Notes: generated by a model from the letters alone, not told the origin. Numbered from the stretch's first letter, positions 10,962-22,656 are shown. The stretch is 64,000 nt of DNA from Ceratothoa steindachneri (GCA_963969495.1 OZ018323.1:76341583-76405582), one strand, 5' to 3'. A program made the numbers and translations.

Positions 10962-11450
10962 TAGAACTTTCTGGATGTAGTGTGACATCATAAATATGTT
11001 TGTATATAAAGAGTGCATCTCTGAGAGAAACAAAGCAGTATTTAACTCATTAGCATTGACTATCATAATTAGATTCCTAATTGTCATTGAAATCGTAGCT
11101 ATTGTTTTTTATCTAAGCCTTGTGATTAGTGATTAATGTGCAAAATGTTATACTGGGTGAGATTTTTATACATATGTTTTTGATCATCCCTAGACATAAT
11201 AAAAAATATAAATTTTAAATAAATGCTAAAAGTATTAAAAATATATAAGTTGAATATCAAAGATCAATAAAAAAAATCAATTTTTCCATAACAATTGTGG
11301 TTTTCATTTATTTTAGTGTATATAGTTTCAATGATTAGTTTAGTAAAAATCTACACTTGTCTATTTTAAAATGATTTTATTTTAAATACTTGCCTTACTG
11401 ACAATTTATTTCTGAATTATAAATGTTTAATTTTTTTTCTATTTATTTCA
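10962..11450. other. AT-rich spacer
   Basis: No gene seen. TATATAAA occurs near 11000 and a pyrimidine tract ending TTTATTTCAG at 11442-11451 looks like a splice acceptor for the next entry. Confidence 0.35.
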
Positions 11451-13221
11451 GAAGATTTTAGAAAATGAATAGAAAATGCACAAAAATGACCCCAATAGGT
11501 TTTGTTTTATCTGAAGGCAAAAGCATTGCTTGGCCATCAATCAAAATTAACGCCATTTGTGAAAGCAAATTACCACGCATATTTTGGGATGAAATTAAAG
11601 GATAAAGATAAAAAATTTGCTAATTTCTGTTGCAAGACGTCTGTTGAAAATCTAAGAAGATGGAATAAAGGCAAAATCAATTCATTACCTCTTGGTATAT
11701 CGATGCAGAGATGAGAAGGCAAAGATCATGTGACATTGTTATTTTTGCCTCACTGACATAGGAGTGAACAAGAAAAACAAGCAACATGTTGTTTATCTTG
11801 AACTTCCTTCTACCAGAACCAAGGTCCTCACGGCTGAGAGGTAAGCATACCAGCATCACCAGTTAATCTGGATATTTTTAAAGAGAGTAAAGAGAAATAT
11901 GGAGAAATGGACACTCCATCATTTATGCCTTCAAGTTTAGAATTAAACCAACCTAATCCTTTAAATCAAGACCAACTGAATAACTTGACCAGAGACTTGG
12001 GTCTATCAAAAGAGTCAGCCCAGTTACTTGGTTCAAGACTTGGTGAAAATACTTTGCTAGCTCCAGAAACAATGTATTATTGGTACTGAAGCAGAAATGA
12101 AGAGTTTCAAAAGCTTTTTTTTCACTATTCACAAAAATACTATGTTAGTATATTGCAAAAATGTCAATGGATTAATTGAAGCTTAAGGCTTCTCCTATAA
12201 ACCAGATGAACTGACTTTTTATAGGCAATGAAATAGCATCTGATCCAGTTGCCACTGTTCAATTTATTGAAAACTATGAAACCATGAAGATGTTCTGGAT
12301 TTCAACCTTCATGAATGGAAGATTTGTGGACATCTAAAGGTAATACATACATATAAATGCCATTTATGTAAAAAAAAAAGATTTTTCAGTAGAACATCAT
12401 AGTTACTTAAAACACACCTTATTTAAATTAATCTCATTTTCAAATAAGTTGCAAAAAATTGTATATCTCGTATATAAAAATTTTACATTTACATTAAATT
12501 TGTTACATTTCTTCCAATTTTAGGATAGTTTCTAATTTCAGATTGCGTCTTTAATACTAGGAATGCAAGGTGGCCACACAAAATATCCCTGCTTCCTCTG
12601 TTTATGGGAGGATAAATCCAACGAGCAAGACTATGAGCCACAAGAATAGCTAAATTGACAGTCTTTTAAATCCTGGTTCTCATAATGTGTGATATCAACC
12701 CATAATCAATCCTAATAAAATTTTACTTCCACCCCTTCACCTAAAATTGGGATTAATGAAGGCCAATTATTTCCTTTTTTAGCACAAAAAAATCAAAAAG
12801 TTAGTGATGTAAAATTAACTGCAGGTATTTTTAATGGTCCTCAAATAAGGATGCTAATGAAAGACTAGTTTCACAGAAGTCATAAGTGAAACAGGAAAAA
12901 ATGCATGGCAATCTTTCAAAGCACTTTCTCTTAATTTTCTCAGGAATCATAGAAGTCCAGAGTATGAAACCATTGTAGAAGGTCTAATACCAAACTTTTA
13001 CATCTTAGGAGTGAGAATGTCTGTAAAACTCCACCTTTAAAGATTGCATATTGAATACTTCCTAGAAAATTGTGGCAATTAGGGAAAAATAAAGGGAAAG
13101 GCTCCATCAGGACAGTAAGTGCATGGAAGAAAGATACCAGGGAAGATGGGACATTAATATGATAGTAGACTATTGTTGGTGGGAGAAAAAAAATGTTAAA
13201 ATCATCTTTCTTTCTATTTAA
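11451..13221 (+). pseudogene. Decayed spliced copy of an unnamed arthropod multicopy protein family
   Basis: I recognise this family from arthropod genomes, where it appears in many copies as 'uncharacterized protein'; its function is unknown to me. Pieces seen in order are a 70-codon frame at 11502-11714 with KANYHAYFGMKLKDKDK and CCKTSVENLRRW; DHVTLLFL (about 11725); a 60-codon frame at 11907-12089 with DLGLSKESAQLLGSRL; NLHEWKICGHLK before 12339; LILGMQGGHTKYPCFLCLWE after 12542, including a C-x2-C; VSDVKLTAGIFNGPQI near 12800; and the C-terminal ERLHQDSKCMEERYQGRWD to a stop at 13221. A GT-AG intron (12340-12541) joins two of these blocks in frame. Several stops and frameshifts make it a pseudogene. 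The high copy number in arthropods suggests a mobile element or amplified gene; that is inference. Confidence 0.7.
12340..12541 (+). other. GT-AG intron inside the preceding pseudogene
   Basis: Exon sequence ends CATCTAAAG, the intron begins GTAATACATA and ends TCTAATTTCAG. Removing it joins the GHLK codons to IASLILGMQGG without frame change, which matches the conserved family block. Confidence 0.7.
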
Positions 13222-13785
13222 TAATGCTTCTTTTTTTATTTTTCTCATTTTTCATTGTAAATGATCACAAATTATAGCAATTGTATCACTAAAGGTGTTC
13301 TATTTCACAGTTTTATTCAAATTTTACTTTTAAAAATTACCTTATAAATATAAGATATGATATTTAAAAAATGGTTGTTGCAAAAAAACAAAACAAAAAC
13401 ACAATACCAGATTTGGATTCAGCAGATTGAACTACATAAGAATCAGTTGAAAAAACATTGACAGCAAAAAATCTTTTTCAAACGCAGGGCTGTGTTATTC
13501 AAAATCAATTCCACAAAGTTCCCACATGTTAACCAAAGAATTCACAAGCAAAAAATATGCAGGGTTGCATAAAAATAAACAAAAAATAATTTATTATTAT
13601 TATTGTGGGAAAAGCCTAGCGGCCATGAACTTGAAAACAAGCTTCCACAGAACACAGTGTCCATATGTCAAGAAAGAAAGAATGAATGCTAGAAGAAAAA
13701 TTTAAATGTGTAAATAAATAAATAAATAAGTTTAACATTATTATTAAAATCAAATCAATATTAAAATTATGAGGCAGTAGCACCC
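13222..13785. other. Spacer with short microsatellites
   Basis: It contains an ATT run at about 13589-13602 and an AAAT run at 13712-13730. The AAAT run lies at the 3' side of the minus-strand LINE and may be its tail. No gene. Confidence 0.4.
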
Positions 13786-16552
13786 ACCCTTAATCTAGCA
13801 TTGCAACCTTGTTTGAAGATATTAAGATCTTCCTGCATAACTTCTGCAGGAAGATCATTCTACTGCTTTACCGTACTTGGCAAAAAGCAACGCTGAAACT
13901 GAGAAGTGCGGCAGCGGGGAATGCATAGTGCATGTGGATGTTGTCCATCCACAAACCTTGTTGCTCTAGCAAGAGGCAGGGGCTCAGGAATTAAAAATGA
14001 TAGTGGCAATTCCCTACTGAAGTAGTATTTATGGAATATCAACAAACATGAAATCATCCGTTGATGATCCAAGTCATAGCTAGCCCCACCAGGAAAAAGG
14101 AACCTGCCTCCACGAGAGAGACAGACTTCTGGCAGATGCGGATATCCAAACTGGAGAACAATACTCAAGAAGAGGGAGAACAAAGGACCTGAAACAAGTG
14201 ACATTAATATCTTCATTATTAAAGATATATGAGGCCTTACGTACAATACCAAGTTTTCAGGCAGCATTAGCAGATACATTTAAGAGATGCTTCTCAAAAG
14301 TCAGGTGAGAATCATAGGTAATGCCAAGGATCGTTAGGAATTCAGGCTCAGCAAGAAGTGTATCTCCAACACAGAGTGGAGGATGAGGCGGCTCTTTGGT
14401 ACGAGATCTACTAACCAAGAAGGTCTTAGTTTTACTTGAATTAAGCTTCATAATCCAACGATCACACCATTTCGTAATTTTTTCTAAATCACGATTTAGA
14501 CTCATGGCAACTTGGTTTCTCATTGTTGGATACCTAACTACTCCAACAAGTGTAGTATCATCTACACACTGAACAGCCTTGTTATCAAGACCTTGTTCCA
14601 AATCACATGTGTATACTAAAAACAACAAAGGCCCCAAAACACTGCCTTGTGGAACTCCAGACACAACACATCTAGGTTCACTAAAAACTCCATCTATGAC
14701 AACACATTGCTGCCGATCTATTAAAAAGTCATTAAGTAGTTCTAGGATGTAGCCACCTATTCCAAGGTTTTGTAGTTTAAAAACAAGTGCTTTATGGTTA
14801 ACACGATCAAAAGCAGCGCTAAAATGAATCTGAACTAATCTAGATTCAAAACCCTTGTCAAGATTATCTTGCATACTACAAGTCAAATCTAAAAGGGCAT
14901 CACAAGTACTCAACTGCTTCCTATATGCATACTGACTTTTAGCCAGTAAGCCATTCGACTCTAGGTATCTATACAAGGGCCTAGATATCAGCTTCTCAGC
15001 AATCTTAGAGAGCACAGGAAGTATTGAAATAGGCCTGTATTGACTACAATCAACAGATAACATGCTCTTAGGAATAGGCACAACATTGCTCAATTTACGA
15101 TTATCAGGAAAGGTGCTTTGTCTAAATAAAAATCTATATAATCTACTTAAGTTAGGTGCTAAATCAGTAGACATCTTTTTAAAAAATAAAGGAAAAAAGT
15201 TGTCGGGATCGACTCCGCCCCAGCTGTCAAGACTGTCAAGTATCTTTTTAACATCCCTTGCACAAAAAGCAAACCCAGTAAAATGGGGCTCAGGATGGCA
15301 AGTGTCAGGGAGAGGAACTTCTTCAACTGACTGTTTGGCTTCAAAAGCTCGATGGAGTAACTCTGCCTTTTCTTTTGCACTAGTTGCTAGCTTTCCATTT
15401 GGCAAAAGTAGTGGTGGAATGGTAGAAGTGTTAAGAGTTAAAAATAGCAATTTTAATTTAGTCCACCACAAATGCGGCTGTCTAATCTCTGCCAACTTAC
15501 TCTTCAGATTATCATTATATATTCTCTCAGCCCGATAGTAAACTCTGTTGGCAGTAGGCCAAGACTGAACAAAGATCTCAAATTTTTCTCACGTCCGATT
15601 ATGCCTTCATGCATTAAATTTTGTTTGCATTATCATGGTAGTCTCTTCTACAGGAATCATCAAACCATGGCTGGTCGTTTGTACGAATCCTGATAATTAT
15701 ACTGGGAACATGCCTGGCCAAAACAGTAGATAACATATCATTCACCTTAGCCATTGGATGTGTGTCAGAATTTGCATCCGAAATATTCAAGGCTCGACAA
15801 CTATCTTCACAACCAACCCAATCAGCTTGAGATTTAAGCCAAACTCTTTTATTGATCGTGGCATTCGGGATATGCTGATTAACAACTATGTCCATTCTAA
15901 TGGAACAATGATCTGATGTCCCCAAATTTTCACAGACCTTTGCATCTACAGCAGCTGGAGCATCTATGAAAACAATATCTAGTCTATTACTTGAAATATG
16001 GGTGGTTTCCTGAATCATCTGGAGACAATCAGCAGCAGTGCAAAATTCAATACCATGCTGATCAGTTACATTAGAATTGAGTCATTCTTGATGGTTTGCA
16101 TTACAGTCCTCACTAAGTACAAAACAAGCTTTCCTATCTGTTGATTGAGCCAAGGCAATACCATCTAAAAAACAGTCATAAATAGAGTCATCATCTCCTG
16201 GGTTATGGTACAACACAAATATATATATATATTATAATATTTACTATAAATCTTAAAACATAAAACTTCATAACACTTGCATTCTAAATTTTTTTGCCAA
16301 TAAATTGGTAGGCCAGACCTCAAAAATACTGCCATACCCTGAGCTCCTGGTGTATTTCGACGATAAATAAAATCAGGGCAAGAAAACCTTTTGAAAAAAT
16401 CAGGTAAATGATAAGAAAGGAAAGTCAGGCACTTGACTGTACCATTAAGTAGGGAACCCAAACCTAGGACTGTGGAAGGACTTGGTACAAAGACTATGGC
16501 ACCATCCAAGAGTGAAGGAACAATGGTTTGATTTTGGAGTGTCCTCCTCGAA
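13786..16552 (-). pseudogene. CR1/Jockey-like LINE ORF2 (endonuclease-RT), catalytically dead
   Basis: On the minus strand an APE-type endonuclease lies at about 16578-15614 in broken frames (RRNTPGAQGMAVFLRSGLP; GTSDHCSI, the SDH motif; linker RTNDQPWFDDSCRR), interrupted by an AT microsatellite at about 16220-16233. A 412-codon frame (15495-14257) carries the reverse transcriptase, with CSQYRPISILPVLSKIAEK, SGVPQGSVLGPLLF and WCDRWIMKLNSSKTK. The first catalytic Asp of motif A is His (VQIHFSAAFDRVNH, normally DFSAAFD), and the YADD box reads CVDD, so this copy could not polymerise. The C-terminal part shifts frame at about 14279. It would prime on nicked chromosomal DNA using its own mRNA. 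A MITE separates it from its 5' part at 16882. Confidence 0.87.
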
Positions 16553-16881
16553 GAGTTGCCGGTAAATATGTAGATCATCGGCGCGAATGATAGGACGTAC
16601 TATTTCATCCGTGTTCCAAAATGTTTCACGTTTTTGGAGTACATTTAAGTTGACGGCTCGTGTGGGGGTAAACACAATGGGGGACTACACTACGATGATC
16701 CTGCTTCATTAAATTGGGGGGTCTGGGGGGCACAGCCCCCCAGTATATAATCCTAATTGTTTATAGAATAATAATTTGAAAAGGACTCAAACACGCATGA
16801 ATATTCCAACACGAGTGAACGATAATATTTACAATTTTTTTTTCCGGCCGGGCCGCTAATCTACATATTTACCGAGTTGCC
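16553..16881. mobile_element. 313-bp TIR element with exact 8-bp target duplication
   Basis: The element spans 16561-16873. It begins GGTAAATATGTAGAT and ends with the reverse complement. GAGTTGCC stands directly outside both ends (16553-16560 and 16874-16881), a perfect 8-bp duplication created in the LINE. The interior holds the palindrome CTGGGGGGCACAGCCCCCCAG followed by TATATAATC and no ORF. Eight-base duplications are made by hAT, Merlin, P and Mutator-type transposases. Relatives occur at 50976-51375, 51590-51740, 55073-55140 and 57065-57245. Confidence 0.88.
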
Positions 16882-17062
16882 TACCAGGGCTAAAGAATCC
16901 CTTCTACCCAAACAGCATGGTTTTATATCGGAGTTTTCTTTTTCCTAGCCTTTGCTTGAGGGGCATACCCTACAAGGCAGCAGGGGGTTTGAATTCAAAG
17001 TTTTCCTTCTCTTAGCCTTTGCCTAAAGAGGCATACTCTGCAAGGCAGCAGGGATTGGGGCC
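16882..17062 (-). repeat. LINE 5' region with tandemly duplicated about 65-bp unit
   Basis: Two copies of a unit containing CTAGCCTTTGC (or CTTAGCCTTTGC), GGCATAC and CAAGGCAGCAGGG lie at about 16930-16995 and 17000-17052. On the minus strand each encodes a CC/PC-x-VC-x-x-QAK/RQR-like string comparable to 8630-8690. It is likely the 5' part of the LINE cut by the MITE. Confidence 0.5.
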
Positions 17063-19015
17063 TGATTATACCATCAGCCACTCGGTCACTTACATGCATT
17101 TAGTAAAACAACAGGGGGACCACGTGAAGGTAGCCTGCAAGAAATTAGGAGACAGAGGCTCTATATTATTTAGGATTTAGGACCTATGCTGCATGCACTC
17201 CCATTAACCCCCTAATTAAACAAAGAATAAAGAAATTGCTGGGCTATGTTTGACAATCATTGAAATAGATTTTTTTTTAAAGAATGTAAAAGAAAGCATT
17301 TGCACACACAAAAAGAGACCTTTCTAAAAACCTATTTTCTAGTTTTTAGTATATTATATCGCACTTTTGGACTGGGCTATCAAATGAATATTAACCATAA
17401 TTTCCAATCTTCTGGTACTTTGCAAAATATATTAGGTTTCATATCCTTGCAGACCCTATTAATTTCTTCTAAATCAAAAATGATACTTTCATTTGCTTTA
17501 GCATTTAGTGAACCAAACTATTTCTATGTTCAAGAGTTGAAAGAAGGAGCATCTTAAAATATAAAAAACTCAGGATCACTAAAAGCCACTGGAGTCTATC
17601 AGGGTAAACCACCCACAGAAACATGCTCAACAACCAAAATTCAAACACAGAAATATCCAAGGGTTTCAGTTAAATATAATACTATGCAAAGAATGTTTTG
17701 AATCCATAAATGGAAATATAAGGTTATGATTAAATATAAGCTAAACTATCATTAATATGAAGAACAAATATAAACTTACATTCAGTAGAGCCTGAAAACT
17801 TTCATATACATTCCACTGGACAACCATTATTTAACTAAGCTTGTAATAACAAGACTGCTGAAAAAAATCCAACTAGCCTAGGGTCTTCTTAATACCCCAA
17901 AATACCTAACTGTAAAAAATATAAATACTTTTAAATCAAGAGTTATAAAGTTAAAAAAAAATTAATTATATTTTACTTCACTAATTCTAGAACAAAAATC
18001 ATTTGGTATATGTTATCCTATATGAGGCCTACTTATTCAGGGGGTTTTTTTTACTCGCAACCTCTAAGAATCATTTACTTGTGCAAATGGGAAAGACAGC
18101 TATATTTGATTGAAAGCAAGCTCCATCTTCTTGTCAACTATCATCAGGTATAGCGGTCGGTTGAGCATGAGGTGACACTGACCAGGGTTTGTGAGTTAAG
18201 GAACCTGAGTGATCCAGGTTTGGAGTGACCATCAAAGTTATATTCATATCCTTGTCTTTGTATACAAGTCTTTCCAGCAGAGATAAATCTGGCATTGCTG
18301 TTCCTTGAGGTTCATTGGGCAGATTTCTTTGGGGCAATTTTGAGGTAACAACGACAATGTTTTTTTAATAATTAAACTTATTTTTAAAGGTTTGGGAAAG
18401 AACTCTATACAAAGGGAGAGCTCACCAGAGCCTCGATGACCTCAAGGGAAGAGAGTATCATAATCAACAAAATTTTGTGAGAATGAAACCAATATTGTTC
18501 AGGTAGTAATTTAATAATACACTACACTGGTGGGTAAGAGCTGGATAAGTTATAAAAATATAATACCATTTAAAACTACAGAAAAAATACCAAAATCTAC
18601 TTTTTTTTAAATACTTGTTTAATTTCCATGAAACTTTTTAAAAATTGCCCCTGATAGTGTAGAAGTTTCATTTCATAGAAAAGGCTTTGAAGAAAGGATG
18701 CATCCAAAACTAGAGAATGAAGACTATAAATGCAGCCATAACAAGATTTATTTTTAGCTCATAAACAAAATATTAATAAGTATGCAGGCTCTTGTTCTGA
18801 GTGAAGTGAGCACATTTTCAGCTGCAGAACTTCATCAATTTGCTGCAATTTAATGATAACTAAATGGAGATATATCAGTTCATATATACTTTGTTTAAAT
18901 ATTTTTATTCTATTTGTTTTATTATCTAATATCTAGAAGTTATTTTTGTTTATAAATTTATCAAATTTAGTTTTTAAGATTTCAGTGCTTAAAATGCTAA
19001 AGGATTCGACTTGAA
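17063..19015. other. Long AT-rich stretch without recognisable gene
   Basis: Only short ORFs are present. The best, 18134-18337 on the minus strand (67 codons, MPQRNLPNEPQGTAMPDLSL), has an ordinary protein-like composition but no known motif and no clear splice sites. I call nothing here. Confidence 0.4.
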
Positions 19016-19019
19016 TAAT

Positions 19020-19755
19020 GCATTTGCTGAAGGCAGATTTTTCCCATCAATGTTTTGAATTTCCACTTTATCTACTCTCTTCTGATTGCTGCCATGCCTG
19101 AAAAAAAAAAAATCAGCAGTATCAGGCAGTATCAATAATTAATGTTTCTATTTGCTCCCCCTTTTTTGCCTCTGTTCAAGGAAAAACAGTTTCAATAGTC
19201 TAAGCCTCTCCTCATAGCTAAGATGTTTCATCCTACCTATCATTTTTGTATAGTGACGCTGAACTTGTTCCATTATCTCTCTATTTCTAGTCAATGTGTA
19301 TAGTTTTAATACAGTGTCTGCTATTCATGTTGAGATGGACTGCCTGATAAATGAGATTTTTGTTGCAGACTGGAGAAATATAATTTATTATCTCTTTTAA
19401 CTAGTAGATCTACTTGTTCTTTTACTTCTATAAGCTTGGTACTTTGGATATAATTTAAATTTAGGATTATTTTTTCTGTAAAATGTGGCATTTTGTAACA
19501 TCAAACTTGATGCAAAAATCTGTGCACCATTTAATTAAACTATTTAAGCAATTTTATAAAAATTTCCATCTTCTTTACACTTTATTATTTGCCCAAGTTT
19601 AGTATCACCAGCAAATGAATTTATTTGGCACTTCATTCCAGAATGTATGGTATTTACGAAAATTAAAAACAGGAGTGATCCCAACCAGAGCCTTGAGGAA
19701 CTCTTGTGATTGGCAGTCAGTTGTTTGTCAGCCAGCTTGAATTTTATTGTCATGA
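19020..19755 (-). pseudogene. LINE reverse-transcriptase fragment
   Basis: The minus frame 19753-19544 reads LWLGSLLFLIFVNTIHSGMK and then FAGDTKLG, the VLGPLLFLIYIND and FADDTKLG blocks of a CR1/Jockey-like RT with the first active-site Asp changed to Gly. Nearer the 3' end (19170-19260) the strand encodes MKHLSYEERLRLLKLF and EQRQK, the conserved C-terminal segment after the RT. The middle is deleted. Confidence 0.78.
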
Positions 19756-19819
19756 TTTAGCAGCTTGATATTTAAATATCATTTTGAGTGTTCAGTGAAC
19801 AAATTACTTTGTTTTATAA
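19756..19819. repeat. Left copy of a 63-bp direct repeat flanking the Ty3 element
   Basis: Starts TTTAGCAGCTTGATATTTAA and ends TTGTTTTATAA. The right copy at 25195-25257 differs at only a few positions. The pair brackets the Ty3/gypsy element. Confidence 0.8.
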
Positions 19820-19829
19820 TGTAAGGCTT

Positions 19830-21603
19830 GTGAAGGGTGAAAGGGTGGCTGTTTGAGTAAGTTGGAGTAAGGATGTTAGTTTGAATGTGGGTGAGAACAC
19901 TGTGATATTGGATGGAAAGGATGCGTGTTATAAGGTAAGGCGTGTTGCTTGTGTGTTTGATGGCTTGATGAGAATGAATGATCCGTTTGTATGTGTGTAG
20001 GCGGACCCCAGGGTGAAAGGACAGGTGAGAGGGATCCAAGTCAGAGATGTACTAGGTCACTTCTCCACTGTCAAAGAGGTAGGTATGGATGATAGTACAG
20101 ATGTTAGGGTAAATGTTGCAGGTGAAAAGATGTGTGAATGGATGTATAATGAAGTGAAGAGCATGGTGGAATTGGATGGATGTTTGACTGAGTATGAAAG
20201 GGAGGATGTGTATCGAATGATATTTGAATGAAAGGGAGCCCTCAGTAAAGGTGATCTGGATTTTGGGGTTTCAAAGCTCCCGGAATTCAAGATTATCCTG
20301 AAGGAGGACTCCCCAATCTATCAGCGGCCGAGGCATTTCCCACATCCGGTTGCTGATGAGATTGAGAAGCAGTGTTTGGAATTAGAGCAATTGGGGGTGA
20401 TTGAAGAAAGCGAGAGTGCATGGAATAGTCCAATTGTGCCTGTACGTAAGCCGGATGGAAGATTGCATCTGTGTGTGGATTATCGAAAGGTGAATGAAAG
20501 GACTGTGAAAGAAAGGTTTCTGATGTGTGTGGTAACTGAGTGTGTGTATAGTATGCATGGGATGGAGTGGTTTATGAAGCTGGATCTGGTACGGGGCTAT
20601 TACCAGATGCCCATTGCTGAGGAGAGCCAGCCAGTAACTGCCTTCTCTTCCACAAAGAGGCATTATCAGTTCCGGAACCTCAGTTTTGGGTTGGCTAATG
20701 CTCCCGGAGCCTTCCAGCGGCGCAATGAATGTTGTGTTGAGTAAGTTTGCGAGTAAGAATGTGATTGCATTTATAGATGATATTTTGATTATGACTGAGA
20801 CTTTTGAGGAGCATATGAGATTGGTGAATGATGTGTTGAAAACGTTGGAGAGTGTTGGTGTGAAGGTGAAAGTGGTGAAGTGTGAATGGTTTGCGAAAGA
20901 AGTGGAATTCCTTGGGCATATAGTGAGTGAGAATGGGTAGCGAAAGTCGCCGAAGTATGTTGAGAAGGTGCGAATGTTTCCAAAACCGGTGACTGTGAAG
21001 CAACTGAAGTCATTTTAGGGTTGATTGAGTTCCAGCAAAAGTTTATACGTGATTGTTCTGGTGTGAGTAAGCCTCTGACTGAGTGGATGGGCAAGAAAGG
21101 TAGTACGGTTGTCAGGTGGAATGATAAGATGAATGAGGCGTATGAGAAACTGAAAGAGGCAGTGGCTGAAGATGTTCAGTGGCGTATCCAGATTATAGTG
21201 TGAATGCTAAAATGCTTGAATTGTATACAGATGCGAGTGGGTATTGTATGGGAGGTTTTCTGATGCAAGAGCAGCGTTTGAATGGAAAGAATGTCAGGCG
21301 AATAATTAGGCATGTATCCAAGGCTATGAATGCGGCAGAATGAAAGTATTTGACTGTGGAGCGAGAGTTGGCTGCGATAAGGTATTGTTTGAAAGTGTTG
21401 CGTCCATTTTTGTATGGTATGAGGTTTGTGATCAAAACAGATCATCAACCTCTTGTGTATCTGCAGCGTATGAAGTGGGCTGATAGTAGGATTGCAAGGA
21501 CTTTGGAAGATTTGAGTGACTTTGACTATGTGATTGAGTATGTGCCTGGTGAACGGAATGGAGTGTCTGATTTGATGTCAAGGTATCCTGGTATAAATGA
21601 TGA
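19830..21603 (+). pseudogene. Ty3/gypsy pol: reverse transcriptase and RNase H
   Basis: Before the RT, the frame at 20013-20231 ends LTEYEREDVYRMIFE at a TGA (20229-20231), but homology continues in the next lines (DFGVSKLPEFKI, YQRPRHFPHPVADEI). The RT frame from 20376 has IVPVRKPDGRLHLCVDYRKV and motif A MKLDLVRGYYQMPI (Asp codon 20583). One frameshift later comes FIDDIL (Asp codons 20776 and 20779) and VEFLGHIVSENG. The connection carries KPLTEWMGK. RNase H starts LELYTDASGYCMGGFL (about 21214), has a stop at 21341-21343, and ends FVIKTDHQPLVYLQ and VPGERNGVSDLMSR. Active-site residues of both enzymes survive; only frame integrity is lost. It would copy the element RNA inside virus-like particles. 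Confidence 0.88.
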
Positions 21604-22638
21604 AAATGTGTGTGGAGGGAGTGATCGTGAGTATTTGCCGAAAGGAAGTATGAATGGAAAGGAGAGTAAGGGTGGTGGTGATTCCTTGTTTGAGAGTGTA
21701 TGGAATGGTTTGCAAGATTTGAAGAGTGATGGAGTAGACGTGAGAGTGCCCGATAGTGTGGATGATTTAAGGAAGGAGGTAATGAATGAAGTATGTAGGA
21801 AGCCTGAAAGCATTGGTATGGCAAAGGTGCGGAACTTCATGAAAGAATTGAGAGCGATGTGTATGCAAGGGGTCCTGCCGTTTCAGGAAGTGTTGATTGT
21901 AGTGAGTCGTTTGTATGGAGTGATTGTTTGTGTGCACTTTGGTGGTGAGAGGCTGATTGTGTACAAAGATGAGAAGATGAAGGGTTTGAATCCTAATGTG
22001 GTACATCTGCAATGTTTGAGCGGTGTGCACTATAATTGGGTGATTGAAAAGTGTTCATATATGAGAGAGAAGAATGATTGTCTGGATGAAGATGAGTGTG
22101 TGGTGAATGATGATATGGGAGTTGATGATAGTGTGGATATCAGTGCCGATGTTGGTGTGCTTGTTCCTTCTGTGTATTGCGAACATGGTGGACCTGATAT
22201 GATGGAAGCAAGAGTGAAAGTTGGTGAAAGGTTCTTCTGTGGTTTGATTGATATGGCAGCGCAAGTGTCTTTAGTGAATGAGAGGATTCTAGGAAGTATG
22301 ATAAGTTTAGATGTTGCGAGCATAAACCTGTGAAGTTACGGATAAGTGGATTAGGGAATGGCATGATAGTAGCATGGGAACAGGTTAGTCTGAAAGTGAG
22401 TTTGGGTAATGGTGTGAATGTGAAGCATGACTTTGTGATTCTGAAAGATGAGCAAATGCCATGTTGTTTCTTGCTTGGTGTAGACTTTATGAGATTGAAT
22501 GATTTATCTTTGAATGCTGATAAGGATTGTCTTATGAAAGGCCAATGTGAGGTGATGAGGTTGAATGAGTGTGCAAAGAATGTTGTCAAGTTTAGCGGGA
22601 TGATTCAATTGGTCATGGATGATGAGAATGAGATTTGA
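21604..22638 (+). pseudogene. OTU-like segment followed by retropepsin-like segment in gypsy pol
   Basis: Between RNase H and integrase the open frame (21350-22333) contains GGGDSLFESVWNGL (Asp codon 21680, Ser codon 21683), then LRKEVMNEV, LIVVSRLYGVIVCVHFGGE and SGVHYNWV (His codon 22028). The order, spacing of about 115 residues and motifs resemble an OTU cysteine protease (DGxCLFxxV ... HYN), but the nucleophile position is Ser and the usual DG is GG, so activity is doubtful. Directly after comes EARVKVGERFFCGLIDMAAQ (Asp codon 22250) with VSLVNERIL, and after a frameshift near 22325 VILKDEQMPCCFLLGVDFMR, the two halves of a retropepsin fold, with DMAA in place of DTGA. Both assignments are my reading of motifs; the OTU one is the weaker. 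Confidence 0.5.
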
Positions 22639-22656
22639 AGTGATGATATTCTAGAG

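Noticed and set aside
10990..11020. Promoter with TATATAAA
   Set aside because: A lone TATA-like word in AT-rich DNA with no gene starting downstream.
18134..18337. Host exon on the minus strand
   Set aside because: Reasonable composition but no splice sites, no motif and no neighbouring exons.
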